A DNA stretch of 22,678 bases, taken from CAVPRW01 sp046727435 [NCBI: bacterium]. Its GTDB lineage: Bacteria > Tectomicrobia > Entotheonellia > J063. The position numbers and the translations under genes are program-made. The notes under the pieces were generated by a model. That model saw only the letters and a list, made by a program, of their open reading frames with translations, did not search any database and was not told the origin of the DNA. Shown here piece after piece: positions 13,924-22,656 of this stretch (position 1 is the stretch's first letter; each line of letters starts with the position of its first letter). Location of the stretch: positions 1 through 22,678 of the forward strand of contig JBKPCR010000197.1 in the NCBI GenBank assembly GCA_046727435.1, written 5' to 3'.

Positions 13924-14308
13924 ATTATGCCCATGGAGTGCTCCTGCTGGTGCGTTGCACATCATGTGAGCCCAGGATCAATAATCTGGGCCTGGTTGCA
14001 GATAATGTGCGCCGGAGGCCTCAGTTGGAACCAATGATTGTGGGCCCGGAAGGGTGCTCTATTGCAAGCCGGCCGCTCTTCTATTGCGAGCCGCAACACC
14101 TACTTGCAGGAGCACCCGGACGAGCCGATTTAAAACTCGACGCCAGAAGCTGAGACGATACTGCGCAGCCATGGCTCCCTCCCGGCACGATAAGACCTTG
14201 CCTTTCAATCCTTTGACAACAGAACGGCTGTCATCAATGACGTCGGACCGCTTGGAGGGGGTGGCCATGTCTGTGGCTCCTGCGGATGAGAGCGCCGAGC
14301 CCATGCGC
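13924..14308. other. Non-coding stretch at the right edge of the AT-rich island
   Basis: No gene is recognised. Two short near-identical units CTATTGC(A/G)AGCCG occur at 14059-14071 and 14081-14093. A 10-bp inverted repeat, GTGCTCCTGC near 13939 and GCAGGAGCAC near 14106, brackets about 160 bp. Composition returns to high GC here, so this may contain the boundary of the inserted island. Confidence 0.4.
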
Positions 14309-14692
14309 TCAGCGGTTCGGCTTCTCCACGGCCATATGAACGTTGAGGACGTTCCCGTCCGGATCACGGATGTAGAAGGCGCGATGGCCCCACGGCTGGG
14401 TCGTCAGCTCTTGAACCCACTCTAGCTGCAGGCCTTTCAGCCGGGCGTACTCCTCATTTACATCCTGGACTTCCAACTCAATCAGGACGCTGTGATTCGC
14501 CGCGCCGCGCATGGGAGTGATCCCGAAGGCCTCACACTCGGATTGGCGCCACAGGGCGAGTGTACCGGCCTCCAGGCTAAATTCGACATAGTTGCCACGA
14601 TAAGTCTGAGGCTCGATCTGCAGCACCTCCTGATAGAAGGTGCGCATCTGTTCGAGATTGGCGGTCACGATCGTGACGAGTGCGAGTTTCAT
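14309..14692 (-). CDS. VOC/glyoxalase-fold protein
   Basis: The 127-residue single-domain protein begins MKLALVTIVTANLEQMRTFY and contains FYIRDPDGNVLNVHM near the C-terminus. This is the standard beta-alpha-beta-beta-beta pattern of the vicinal-oxygen-chelate superfamily (glyoxalase, bleomycin resistance, dioxygenases). The usual first metal His after the opening strand is absent (TIVTAN), while a late His is present (NVLNVHM), so metal-dependent catalysis is doubtful. The start at 14692 follows GAGGG; an upstream ATG at 14713 overlaps that ribosome site. The gene is isolated and convergent with the small genes on its left. Substrate is unknown. Confidence 0.83.
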   Translation of the reverse strand: MKLALVTIVTANLEQMRTFYQEVLQIEPQTYRGNYVEFSLEAGTLALWRQSECEAFGITPMRGAANHSVLIELEVQDVNEEYARLKGLQLEWVQELTTQPWGHRAFYIRDPDGNVLNVHMAVEKPNR

Positions 14693-15997
14693 CGGATCTT
14701 TCCCTCTGCTCATAGAGGTAACATGAACATGGCGACCATTGGTCGGCGAAGACCCCTCGCTGACGCTGACTCTCCAGCGCAGTGCGACGCGAGGAGGCCG
14801 TCAGGCCATCTGCGCAGCCATCGATACGCTGCTCTTGGAGGATATTATGGAGACGGGGCTGATGCCTGAGTATCTGCGGCAGACTCGACCGGCCTGCCAT
14901 CCGGCAAACCTCCAGCTCTGCACGCGGCTGGATCGGACGATTTAGCGGAGGGTTGATATGCGGTCAGCTGCCGGGTTCTTGGCCGTCCAAACCGGCGTAT
15001 TATAGGCGATGGCGGGAATGGCCAGCACCGTTCCAGCCTCTAGCCTGCCTGTGACGTATCACTAGCGGGCACAGCCAGATCGCCGGAGGAGACAATCCCC
15101 ATCGGATGCTCCGCCAGGTTACTGTAAAGCCGCACAACCCTCTCAGCATGAGAATGCCCCCCACCCATAGCCCTCTCCATTTGAGAAGATGCCAGGGTAA
15201 TTACCGCATAGGTCAGGGAGAACTGCCGGGCGGTGAGTGTGGTCGGCACGGAAATTTCCCAGCCATGATGACATCCTACGGCGAGTCTCCATACGTCTCA
15301 CTATCTTACCGCTTTCTGGCCCCCGAAGTGAGGCCGTGATAAATTGGCGCACGGGGAGACCTCGTAATGGGCCATCGCCCTATCTGCTATCTGTGGGCAA
15401 TCCTTGTGCCGGGTCCCATATCGTCAGCGAATCCCCTTCTCGCGTATTGCGCTGTTCAGACCTCGGCCAATGAGACCACTCGGCTTTGGAGGGCGAAGGT
15501 GTGATACCCCTGCGATTGCTGAACCTCACGGCCACCTGCGAGTACGAGCTTGCGTTTTTTGGCAGCGGCAACGCCGCTTTGGCTGCTGCATGGCTTCGTC
15601 AGGCGAAAGTAGCCGGGCGAAAGATGTGGCACAGGCTTTGCATGTGGTCATCTATAACGAGTCTGACGAGGCTTTTAACGCCAACCCTGCCGAGGTAGTG
15701 GAGCCACAAACCCGCTCAGGTGCGGGCGCATGAGGTCTCGCTTCTCGAGATCACCGCTATGCTGCAAGCCAACCGTGGGAATTGCATCGAGGTCGCCTTC
15801 AAGGGCTGTTCGGGCCAGCACGTGGCGCATATTATCCCTGCGGTGACGCTGTTCGGCTCCAAGCAACCGCGGCGGGGGTCCACGCAGGAGTCGAGCTCGC
15901 CTCAGCAACCGGGGGCAGGATGCGCCTTCGCTTTTGCTCCGCCATACGACCGGAGGGGGTCGATGGCATCTAGCATTAAGAAAGGAGATGAACAATC
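14693..15997. other. Long stretch with no reliable gene
   Basis: About 1.3 kb with only short, overlapping open frames. Three weak candidates were weighed. A plus-strand frame ending at 14945 (IDTLLLEDIMETGLMPEYLR, then PANLQLCTRLDRTI) looks protein-like and may be a 3' scrap. A minus-strand frame, 15249-15040, contains MERAMGGGHSHAERVVRLYS. A plus-strand frame from 15720 contains EITAMLQANRGNCIEVAFKG. None has a ribosome site and a recognised family together. The stretch is best read as decayed coding DNA plus spacers; the last 20 bases hold the AAAGGAG site of the YHS gene. Confidence 0.45.
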
Positions 15998-16213
15998 ATG
16001 GCGAAAGATCCAGTGTGCGGTATGGAGGTCGACGAGCAGCAGGCTGCAAGGAAGACTGAGCACCAAGGCCGTACCTACTATTTCTGCTCGCCGGGCTGCC
16101 AGCAGCGCTTCGAGCAAGATCCGACGCGCTATTCCGACCCGCGAACGGCCCGGCAAGATGCCACTCGTCAGCTGACGGTGCAGCCGGGCGAAGGTGGACC
16201 ATGTGTGCGTTAG
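15998..16213 (+). CDS. YHS-domain protein
   Basis: The 71-residue protein opens with KDPVCGMEVDEQQA (Cys7) and has TYYFCSPGCQQRFEQDPTRY (Cys30, Cys34). This is the YHS domain, a small metal-binding module related to TRASH domains and found free or at the N-terminus of copper-exporting ATPases. The start is fixed by AAAGGAG about 10 nt upstream. The tail of about 25 residues after the domain is charged and unremarkable. No metal ATPase or oxidase gene is adjacent, so a partner cannot be named. It ends with TAG, a genuine terminator here. Confidence 0.88.
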   Translation: MAKDPVCGMEVDEQQAARKTEHQGRTYYFCSPGCQQRFEQDPTRYSDPRTARQDATRQLTVQPGEGGPCVR

Positions 16214-16298
16214 AGGCGCGGGCAGCAGATGTTGCAGCCAGGACATGTCATAAACGCATGGCCGAGGCTCAAGTCGAGAACCCTTGGACTATCCTCAG

Positions 16299-16994
16299 TC
16301 ATTGAGCGACGTGATGGCACCTATGTGAGCCGATGAACCTGAGGCGCAGATGATCGTTATCGATGGGGCTCAGCAGTCGGGTAGTGGCACCATGCCCAGA
16401 CATCTTGTACAGGCTCCGGCATGCGCGTCCCCCTTGGCCGAACCGATCATTAGTGCAGCACCTGCACTGGAGGTGTGGCAAAAAGTGATGGGAACCTGCG
16501 TGGGACCTTCCTCGTATTGTTATACTACTCATCCGAACATGTGATCGGCGGCCCGATTCTGTCCGCGCACATCGCCTTGCGAGGCGGAGCGCATCGTCAC
16601 CGCGTGAGCGGTAGAGATGCGTTACGTACACATCCAACACCTGCCCCTCGATATCGAGGCGGACCACCTGCGCCACCATATACAGGGTTCGATAGTCCCA
16701 GTTGGCGGTCTCGACTACGGGGTACCGTGTCAACAAGGCCTCTCCGTCGAGCAGGGATGATCCATTCACTTTGGACTGTTGCACCAGCGCAAAAGGGACT
16801 CCCAGCCGTTCACGAGCTGTGCGCTGGAGCCACCGCCCGGTCTGCAGGGACAAGCAAATCTCATCGAGGGCAACTACATCCGGCTGCAGCGCGGCGAGTT
16901 GGTCGATCACCAGCTCACGACGCGCGTCCCAGCGTTTGTGGTTCTGTTCGAGATTGAGTGTTGCCATGCGCCATGGCATCATAGACGCTTTCAT
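16299..16994 (-). pseudogene. Endonuclease/exonuclease/phosphatase-fold protein, C-terminus replaced
   Basis: From ATG 16994 the frame reads WRMATLNLEQNHKRWDARRE, then LQPDVVALDEI (metal-binding Glu45), DGEALLTRYPVVE and LDVYVTHLYRSRGDDALR. These are the first half of the DNase I-like EEP family; Asn14 is the other early metal ligand. After residue 137 (about 16584) the sequence turns Arg/Ser/His-rich and lacks the family's later D.N and SDH catalytic motifs, so the last 100-odd residues are not homologous. The frame stays open by chance to 16299. A deletion or recombination near 16584 best explains this, and the product is probably inactive. Confidence 0.75.
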
Positions 16995-17284
16995 TGTCGG
17001 AGGTGCGCCGGTCGTGAGGAATCTGTCATGGACACCGGATCAGGCATCAGCTCCCAGGAAGCGTGGAGTGCCCCATCATACGAGAGAACCGCAGGGTCTG
17101 CAAGGGCCGTGTCTACACGCACACCCATGCGGTTGACGGTGGCGCTATCACCATCCCTCTGCCTCCTGTGTCAAGGGAGGGGAGCACGACGCCTAGGGGG
17201 ATTTGGCATAGCACATCATGTGTACGAATCTTGCGCGGTGTGATTGAGCCCACGCGACATTCACTCGTTGGCATGGAGGTCGCC

Positions 17285-18355
17285 ATGAAGGTCAAAGCAG
17301 CGATTAACGTCGAAGTCGGCGGACGGCTGGAGATCGATGATCTGGAGATCGGTGAGCCCGGTCCCACCCATGTGATCGTCAAACAATTCGCTACGGGGGT
17401 GTGCCACTCGCAACTCCACCAGATCCACAACCCAGCCTTGCCCAGGCCGTTGGTGCTGGGGCACGAATCCACCGGAGTGGTGGTCTCCAAAGGGCGGGAG
17501 GTCACCCATGTTCAGGAGGGTGACCGCGTGATGCTGACCTGGGTGCAGCGTGATCGGCTGGAGAGCACTCCGGATCCGACGCCCTGGCCGGCCACCTATC
17601 AGGGCAAGCAAGTCCGTCACGGTGACCGCTCGCCGACAGGCGTCTTCACCTGGGCGGAAGCCACCATTGCCGATCAGCAGTACGTCGTGCCCTTGACCGA
17701 TGCCGAAGCCCCCACCGACATCACCGCCATCGTTGGGTGTGCCGTCATGACGGGCTGTGGTGCCGTGGTGAACTCGGCCCACGTGCGCCCTGGGCAGTCG
17801 GTGGCCGTGATTGGCGCCGGAGGGGTGGGGTTATGCGTCCTGCAGGCAGCGTATAACATGGGGGCCTACCCGATCATCGTGGTTGACCTCACAGATGAGA
17901 AGATCGCCTTTGCGAAGACGTTCGGTGCGAGCATTGGCGTCAGCGCGTCGCGGGAAGATGCGGTGGCGCGCATCGTGGAGATCACCAAGGGCGGAGCCGA
18001 CTTTGTTTTCGATGCGATCGGCCTCGGCAAGACGACGGAGCAGATGCTAGCCGCGACACGACCCGGCGTGAACGGCCTGAAGGATGGGGGTACTGCCGTA
18101 CTCGTGGGCGTGCCGCACGGCACCCCACCGACGATCGATCCGCGGGATCTGTTCGTCGGGAAGATCTTCCGTGGCGCGCCGGGCGGCTCATGCCGGCCTG
18201 ACCGTGATCTCCCCATGTTCATCCGGTGGTTCCGGGAGGGCCGGCTGCCACTGGACCGGCTGGTAACCCGACGCTACACGCTGGACCAGATCAACGAGGC
18301 GTGCGACGCCTTGGCGCATGGAGAGATCGCTGGGCGGGCCATCGTGGAGCTCTAA
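17285..18355 (+). CDS. Zinc-dependent alcohol dehydrogenase (MDR family) without structural-zinc lobe
   Basis: This 356-residue cytoplasmic NAD(P)-dependent dehydrogenase has the catalytic-zinc ligands Cys40 (ATGVCHSQL), His60-Glu61 (LVLGHES) and Cys152 (IVGCAVMTGCG). Its Rossmann motif is GAGGVG at 177-182, with Asp201 at the end of the second strand favouring NAD. The C-terminal PGGSCRPDRDLPMFIRWFRE and RRYTLDQINEACDAL are standard. Between residues 85 and 125, where most family members carry four zinc-binding cysteines, there is none. The start at 17285 is chosen for GGAGGT immediately upstream; in-frame upstream ATGs (17273, 17063) give an implausible leader. It stands alone, so the alcohol substrate is unknown. 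Confidence 0.88.
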   Translation: MKVKAAINVEVGGRLEIDDLEIGEPGPTHVIVKQFATGVCHSQLHQIHNPALPRPLVLGHESTGVVVSKGREVTHVQEGDRVMLTWVQRDRLESTPDPTPWPATYQGKQVRHGDRSPTGVFTWAEATIADQQYVVPLTDAEAPTDITAIVGCAVMTGCGAVVNSAHVRPGQSVAVIGAGGVGLCVLQAAYNMGAYPIIVVDLTDEKIAFAKTFGASIGVSASREDAVARIVEITKGGADFVFDAIGLGKTTEQMLAATRPGVNGLKDGGTAVLVGVPHGTPPTIDPRDLFVGKIFRGAPGGSCRPDRDLPMFIRWFREGRLPLDRLVTRRYTLDQINEACDALAHGEIAGRAIVEL

Positions 18356-18915
18356 GGATCCATATCACACCTTTCGGTGTCTGTTACACGTTCCGGCGCA
18401 TTCCGACCGGTTCTTCCGCGAGTGATTGCTTGAAGCGGCAGGAGGTTCTGACCATAAGCTCTTATATCTCCCCAGCGTCTATCAATTTCGCGTGGTTGTG
18501 CAGGAGACCATCAAATACCCCGGGGATATGCCTACACTGGGGTACAATGGGTCCTCCGATCGGTGATTTCCTGACAGGAGAGTAGCTCATGAAGGCGCTC
18601 TGGTAGTAACTGCGCCGAATGTGACGCGTCGGCATCCAGTTGAGTGGATAGTCTGCACATAATCGGATATCCTCAGGCACATGGAAACCTCTGTGGAATG
18701 ACGGCCGCGTGTCCATCACGAGCGACGCGGCGCAAAGCCCTTGAAGCTGCCGCCCTCTGAAGGACGTTGAGACGGATCAGCACAAGCGGTTCACACCACT
18801 GGACCGTAGAACGGCGTGTTCGGTTCCGCTATGATCCGAACCCCATCACTGGCGACATCGTGGTGGGCGTCGAAGCCCCCAGACCCCATCGCGTGCCGCC
18901 CACGAGGAGACTGCC
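18356..18915. other. Spacer between the dehydrogenase and the VOC gene
   Basis: No full gene. At 18589 a ribosome site (CAGGAG) and ATG start MKALW, which stops at once (TAG), a possible relic of an MDR-type start. TACAAT at about 18543 resembles a -10 box. Near 18830 a plus-strand frame reads VRFRYDPNPITGDIVVGVEA and looks like the tail of a lost gene; it runs out of frame into the VOC start. Confidence 0.4.
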
Positions 18916-19872
18916 ATGCTTCCAACGCCGGGCTTCCATCACCTGCATCTCAACGCCGTCGATCCTGACGCCGCGATCGACTTCTACACCAGGCAGTTCC
19001 CGACGTCATCGAAGTCGCGCTGGGGCGGTCTGCCGGCGCTCAAGGCACCGAACAACGTCCTGATCCTGTTCACCACGGTCGCAACCGCGCCCGCGACGTC
19101 GCCGCAGACCGCGATCTGGCACTTCGGCTGGCACGTCACCGACTCGCGCGCGCGCCTCGAAGCGTACCGCGGGCGGCCAGACGTCGAGTTGCTGCCGCTC
19201 TACACCGGGGACAACGGCGGAGAGGTGTTCATCAGCAGCGACACCTGGCCCGGTAGGGACGGGGTGCTTGGCCTGACGCAGGCGCAGATCGCCGACGCCA
19301 AGGCCACAGGCGTGCAGCCGACTCGCACGGGCGGCTTTGCGTATATGCGGGGTCCCGACGACGCCATCGTGGAATACGCCGGCAACCATCCGGCCGAGCG
19401 CTTCAACCATGTGCACCTATACCAGGAGGATCCGTTCTGTGCGCAGCTCTGGTATCAGAAGCACCTCCATGCGCCGGTGTACGCAGGGCGCACCAGCAGC
19501 ACGCCCTTGACCGAGGCCACCTGCCAGGTGGCGCGCGGACCCGATCGTACCTGGCCGGCGCTCGAACGGGAAGGGATGTTCCGGACACCTGGGGCCGCGG
19601 TCGCGTTCGGCGACGTGGCATTGCTCTGGTACATGCGCCAGGGTGACCAGCCGCTCGTGAACTCACGCGGGCACGTGACGGATCACCTCGCGCTCAGCGT
19701 CGCCGATCTCGACGCCTGGGTCGCCAAGCTGCGCCGCGAGGGCGTCAGGTTCCTCGAAGAGCCCTACGCGCTCGGCGACACGCGCGCCGTAATGATCGAG
19801 GGCCCGAGCCGCGAAGCGCTGGAGCTGGTCGAGGTCAAGGATCTCGACGGCGCGCAGCATCCGGCCGTGTAA
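18916..19872 (+). CDS. Two-domain VOC-family protein
   Basis: The 318-residue protein has two VOC repeats. The first opens FHHLHLNAVDPDAAIDFYTR (His near residue 9) and ends AYMRGPDDAIVEYAGNHP (Glu ligand). The second opens RFNHVHLYQEDPF and includes TDHLALSVADLDAWVAKLRR and a terminal REALELVEVK. The pattern matches lactoylglutathione-lyase-like or extradiol-dioxygenase-like proteins with possible metal ligands in each half, but no substrate is indicated. AGGAG six to seven bases upstream supports the ATG. Composition is notably GC-rich and free of breaks, in contrast to the region on its left. No adjacent catabolic gene suggests a pathway. Confidence 0.85.
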   Translation: MLPTPGFHHLHLNAVDPDAAIDFYTRQFPTSSKSRWGGLPALKAPNNVLILFTTVATAPATSPQTAIWHFGWHVTDSRARLEAYRGRPDVELLPLYTGDNGGEVFISSDTWPGRDGVLGLTQAQIADAKATGVQPTRTGGFAYMRGPDDAIVEYAGNHPAERFNHVHLYQEDPFCAQLWYQKHLHAPVYAGRTSSTPLTEATCQVARGPDRTWPALEREGMFRTPGAAVAFGDVALLWYMRQGDQPLVNSRGHVTDHLALSVADLDAWVAKLRREGVRFLEEPYALGDTRAVMIEGPSREALELVEVKDLDGAQHPAV

Positions 19873-20116
19873 CGGAGTGCCTGTACGCGGTGACGATCAA
19901 CCGGTGAAGCGATCACGACTTCAATGTGAGTTACGTGCTCGAGTGCAGCGGCAGCATAGGCGAGACATCTGTATCACTCGACTTTGGCTATTGTGAGTGG
20001 GCAGGGGGGCAGGATGTCCGGTGCGATTGCGCAACCGCGAGAGGATGCCTGCCAGGTCGTGGCAGACACCCTCCCATGCGCCAACGCCAGCGAACCACAG
20101 GACTGGTTTGCACCCC

Positions 20117-20551
20117 CTACCTGGAGAGCTGCCCGCGCACAGCCCCCTTCGGAAAGGCGGCGTTGTGGACGTTGACGTAGTAGCCGGTAGGGTCCTGCAT
20201 AATGGCGATAATCACAGGGGCATCAGCCTTCGTGCACCCCTTCGCGGAGCCCGTCTTAGGCGCCTCCAGGGCCACTTTGACGGGACCCTCTTTGCCCATT
20301 GCCCCTTCATGGATATGGGCCGCTGTGGCCTCTTGAATATTCGCCACGCTCAGCTCATAACACACTTCACCTTTTTCGGAATTGAGGGTCACTTGCACGG
20401 TGCCACTGCCCTTGGGGTCCCCTGGACCGGGCACCTCAGCGTCCCCCGTGAGCTTGGCCGTCGCTTTGCCCATTTCTTGAGCCGCCGCCACATGCGCGCC
20501 AGTCAGCAGCGCCAACGCCATGACGACCGTGGTCAGCACGAGTATCCGCAT
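20117..20551 (-). CDS. Secreted CHRD-domain protein
   Basis: This 144-residue protein has a signal peptide (MRILVLTTVVMALALLTGA, cleaved near residue 24) and a single CHRD domain. Within it are AKLTGDAEVPGPGDPKGSGT near 32, EVCYELSVANIQEATAAHIH near 62 and YYVNVHNAAFPKGAVRGQL at the end. CHRD domains occur in secreted or cell-surface bacterial proteins of unknown role. Two cysteines (near 64 and 104) may form a disulfide. GGAGGAAATTGCG before the ATG at 20551 fixes the start; a further ATG at 20611 precedes that site and is not used. The upstream minus-strand DNA has two TATGAT hexamers 14 bp apart (20615-20640) that could be -10 boxes. Confidence 0.87.
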   Translation of the reverse strand: MRILVLTTVVMALALLTGAHVAAAQEMGKATAKLTGDAEVPGPGDPKGSGTVQVTLNSEKGEVCYELSVANIQEATAAHIHEGAMGKEGPVKVALEAPKTGSAKGCTKADAPVIIAIMQDPTGYYVNVHNAAFPKGAVRGQLSR

Positions 20552-20629
20552 CGCAATTTCCTCCTCTGTGCAAGAGTGTTGAGAGGCCTCGATGACACAG
20601 CTGGCGATCAAGCTGATCTATCATACGCA

Positions 20630-20929
20630 CTGTATCATACCTGGCATCCTACCTGGAAGCTGTCCTCTGCAAGTACAGCCGCGCCGGTCCTGCCGTGGGT
20701 CGTCGGCGCCGGTCGGTCGAGGGGACGTGTGAAGTAGCTCAGGCACATCTCGGCATAGAGACCCCACGGCCGTGGTCGGTATGCACCAGGGGTAGAAGGC
20801 GATCGCAGCTTGAAAGGGCGTCACGTGGAAGCCGGTTAGGTAGCTGAATTCCACCGCATACAGCTTCCTCGCCGGATTGCCGCCAACCCAACAGGGGGCG
20901 CTCACAACCCGGAGACGGTGTGAAAGCAA
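20630..20929 (-). pseudogene. Unrecognised decayed gene fragment
   Basis: The minus-strand frame reads APCWVGGNPARKLYAVEFSY and LTGFHVTPFQAAIAFYPWCI, which is protein-like. At about 20758 a one-base shift gives AEMCLSYFTRPLDRPAPTTH and GAAVLAEDSFQVGC, continuing the same style. No family is recognised and no start or ribosome site is seen. This is most likely a 3' part of a broken gene. The rest of the spacer between the CHRD and DUF35 genes (20552-21010) holds only their upstream regions. Confidence 0.3.
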
Positions 20930-21010
20930 CCACTGACAGGCGGAAAAGATGCATCAGAAATGCCGATCCGTGATAGACTGGTACCCCATGAGATCGGGAG
21001 GTAACAGGCC

Positions 21011-21445
21011 ATGACGATGAGCGACTGGAGCAAAGTGACCAGGCCCATTCCGGTGCCGAATGAGTGGACCAAACCCTTCTGGGAAGCCGCCAAACAGGGC
21101 GTGCTGGCGCTGCAGCATTGCCAGTCTTGCGGGCACTTCCAACATCCCCCATATGCGACTTGTGTGAACTGCATGTCCATCGACCTCGCGTTCGAACCCG
21201 TGCAAGGCAGAGGGACCATCTATTCCTACACGATTATGTACCACGCCGGTGACCAACGATTTGCGGCAGCCGTACCCTACGCCAGCATCATTGTAGAGCT
21301 CGACGAGGCGAAAGGGGCACTGCTGGCCGGCAATCTGCTGGACGCTCCCTATACCGAGGCAAAGGTGGGGCGTCGCGTCGAGGTTGTCTTCCAGAAGCTG
21401 AACGATGACATCACGCTGCCGCAGTTCCGGCTGGCGAACGACTAG
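21011..21445 (+). CDS. DUF35 zinc-ribbon/OB-fold protein
   Basis: The 144-residue protein has the N-terminal helix of the family (PVPNEWTKPFWEAAKQGVLA), a zinc ribbon with Cys37-Cys40 (CQSC) and Cys51-Cys54 (CVNC), and a C-terminal OB-like barrel (YSYTIMYHAGDQ through GALLAGNL). DUF35 proteins such as ChsH2 are partners of thiolase-like enzymes and help bind the acyl-CoA. The next gene, a thiolase-like protein, begins 26 bp downstream on the same strand, which strongly supports a two-subunit complex. GGGAGGT about 9 nt upstream supports the ATG. Confidence 0.88.
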   Translation: MTMSDWSKVTRPIPVPNEWTKPFWEAAKQGVLALQHCQSCGHFQHPPYATCVNCMSIDLAFEPVQGRGTIYSYTIMYHAGDQRFAAAVPYASIIVELDEAKGALLAGNLLDAPYTEAKVGRRVEVVFQKLNDDITLPQFRLAND

Positions 21446-21471
21446 GCGTTGTCGCAAAGGAGATCTGTGGT

Positions 21472-22656
21472 ATGTGGGAGAACAGATGTAAGGTTGCCGT
21501 CAGCGGAGTGGGATATTCGAAATTAACCCGGTCGGCGGATGTCCCCCTGGCAGCGCGTGCGCTGGAGGCGGTCAAAGCCGCCGTAGAAGACTCTGGGCTC
21601 GACATGTCAGCCATTGATGGACTGGCGACATACGCGGAGTTACCGGCGTCCGGGCACGCCATTGTGGATGGCATCAGCATCGTGTCGGTCAATTGCATGA
21701 TGGCGATGCTGAAGCTCCCGAATCTCAGCTGGCACATCCAGGTGGAGACCGTCAATATCGGCGGTGCAGTCCAGCAGGCCATTAACGCGCTGCTGGCCGG
21801 GGTCTGCACATGTGTAGTGGTCTGGCGGGCGATGCACAATCCCCGTGGTACCTATCAGAACTTGCCTGGCACCTATGCCCAGGGAGCAGCGCAGTTTACC
21901 GCTCCTTACGGGTTCGGTGGTCCCGGACAGGGCATGGCGGTCGCATACACCCGCTGGCTGGAACGGCACAACCAGAATCGGGAGAAGATGGCCACCCTCG
22001 CCGTAACCCAACGCAAACACGCCAACAAGAACCCCTATGCCTTCTTCTACAACACGCCCCTGACGCGAGAAGACTACCTGAATTCCCGCATGGTCGCCTA
22101 TCCATTTTGCCTATTCGACTGCGATATCCCGGTGCAGGGCGCCGTCGCCATTGTCCTGACGACCGCCGACCGTGCACGCGATTTAAAACCCCGCCCCGCC
22201 TACATCGCAGGCTACGGCCAGCGGCTCGCCTTTGAGGTCGCTGGGCGCATCGGCAGCCTGAGTAGCTACATGGAGGGCGGCAGCAGCTCAGCCCGCCTCA
22301 CCTGGGAGCGGTCGGGTTTCACCCCCAAGGACGTCGATGTGGCACAGATCTATGACGGCTTCTCCGCCTCGGTCATCTACGGCTTGGAGTCCTACGGATT
22401 CTGTAAGGAGGGCGAAGCCCTGGATTTCATTCAGGACGGGCGCATGGAGCTGGATGGCGAGCTGCCACTGAACACCTTCGGTGGGAGCCTGAGCACCGGG
22501 CGCATCCACGGGCTGTCCCACATCATCGAGGGGGCCCTGCAAGCGTCAGGACGTGCTGGGGAGCGCCAGGTCAAAGATGTCCAGGTCTCCTTCGTTGGCG
22601 CCAGTGCGCCCATTGTGCAAGGGACGACCTTCATCTTCGTCAAAGAACCCTATTAA
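21472..22656 (+). CDS. Thiolase-like protein without classical thiolase catalytic residues
   Basis: The 394-residue protein is SCP-x/thiolase-like from KVAVSGVGYSK to the end (NTFGGSLSTG at 334-343, IVQGTTFIF). Where a thiolase has its nucleophilic Cys, here is VETVNIGGAVQQAINALLAG (91-110). The usual GHP-type His motif is GRIHG (343-347), and the late catalytic Cys is replaced by SFVGASAPIVQ. Claisen-type thiolysis is therefore unlikely. Related proteins paired with DUF35 partners (Ltp2 with ChsH2) are acyl-CoA aldolases. The segment AQIYDGFSASVIYGLESYGF (291-310), with Tyr294, is typical of that group. AAGGAG 9 nt before the ATG and the 26-bp gap from the DUF35 gene indicate co-translation. 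Substrate is unknown; a branched-chain or steroid-like side chain is a guess. Confidence 0.85.
   Translation: MWENRCKVAVSGVGYSKLTRSADVPLAARALEAVKAAVEDSGLDMSAIDGLATYAELPASGHAIVDGISIVSVNCMMAMLKLPNLSWHIQVETVNIGGAVQQAINALLAGVCTCVVVWRAMHNPRGTYQNLPGTYAQGAAQFTAPYGFGGPGQGMAVAYTRWLERHNQNREKMATLAVTQRKHANKNPYAFFYNTPLTREDYLNSRMVAYPFCLFDCDIPVQGAVAIVLTTADRARDLKPRPAYIAGYGQRLAFEVAGRIGSLSSYMEGGSSSARLTWERSGFTPKDVDVAQIYDGFSASVIYGLESYGFCKEGEALDFIQDGRMELDGELPLNTFGGSLSTGRIHGLSHIIEGALQASGRAGERQVKDVQVSFVGASAPIVQGTTFIFVKEPY

Noticed and set aside
13936-14117. 10-bp inverted repeat as ends of a small mobile element
   Set aside because: Too short and imperfectly placed, with no target duplication or family match.
16452-16468. 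Perfect 7-bp hairpin AGTGCAG-CAC-CTGCACT
   Set aside because: Short, alone, within the non-homologous tail of the EEP relic; no T tract and no partner gene.
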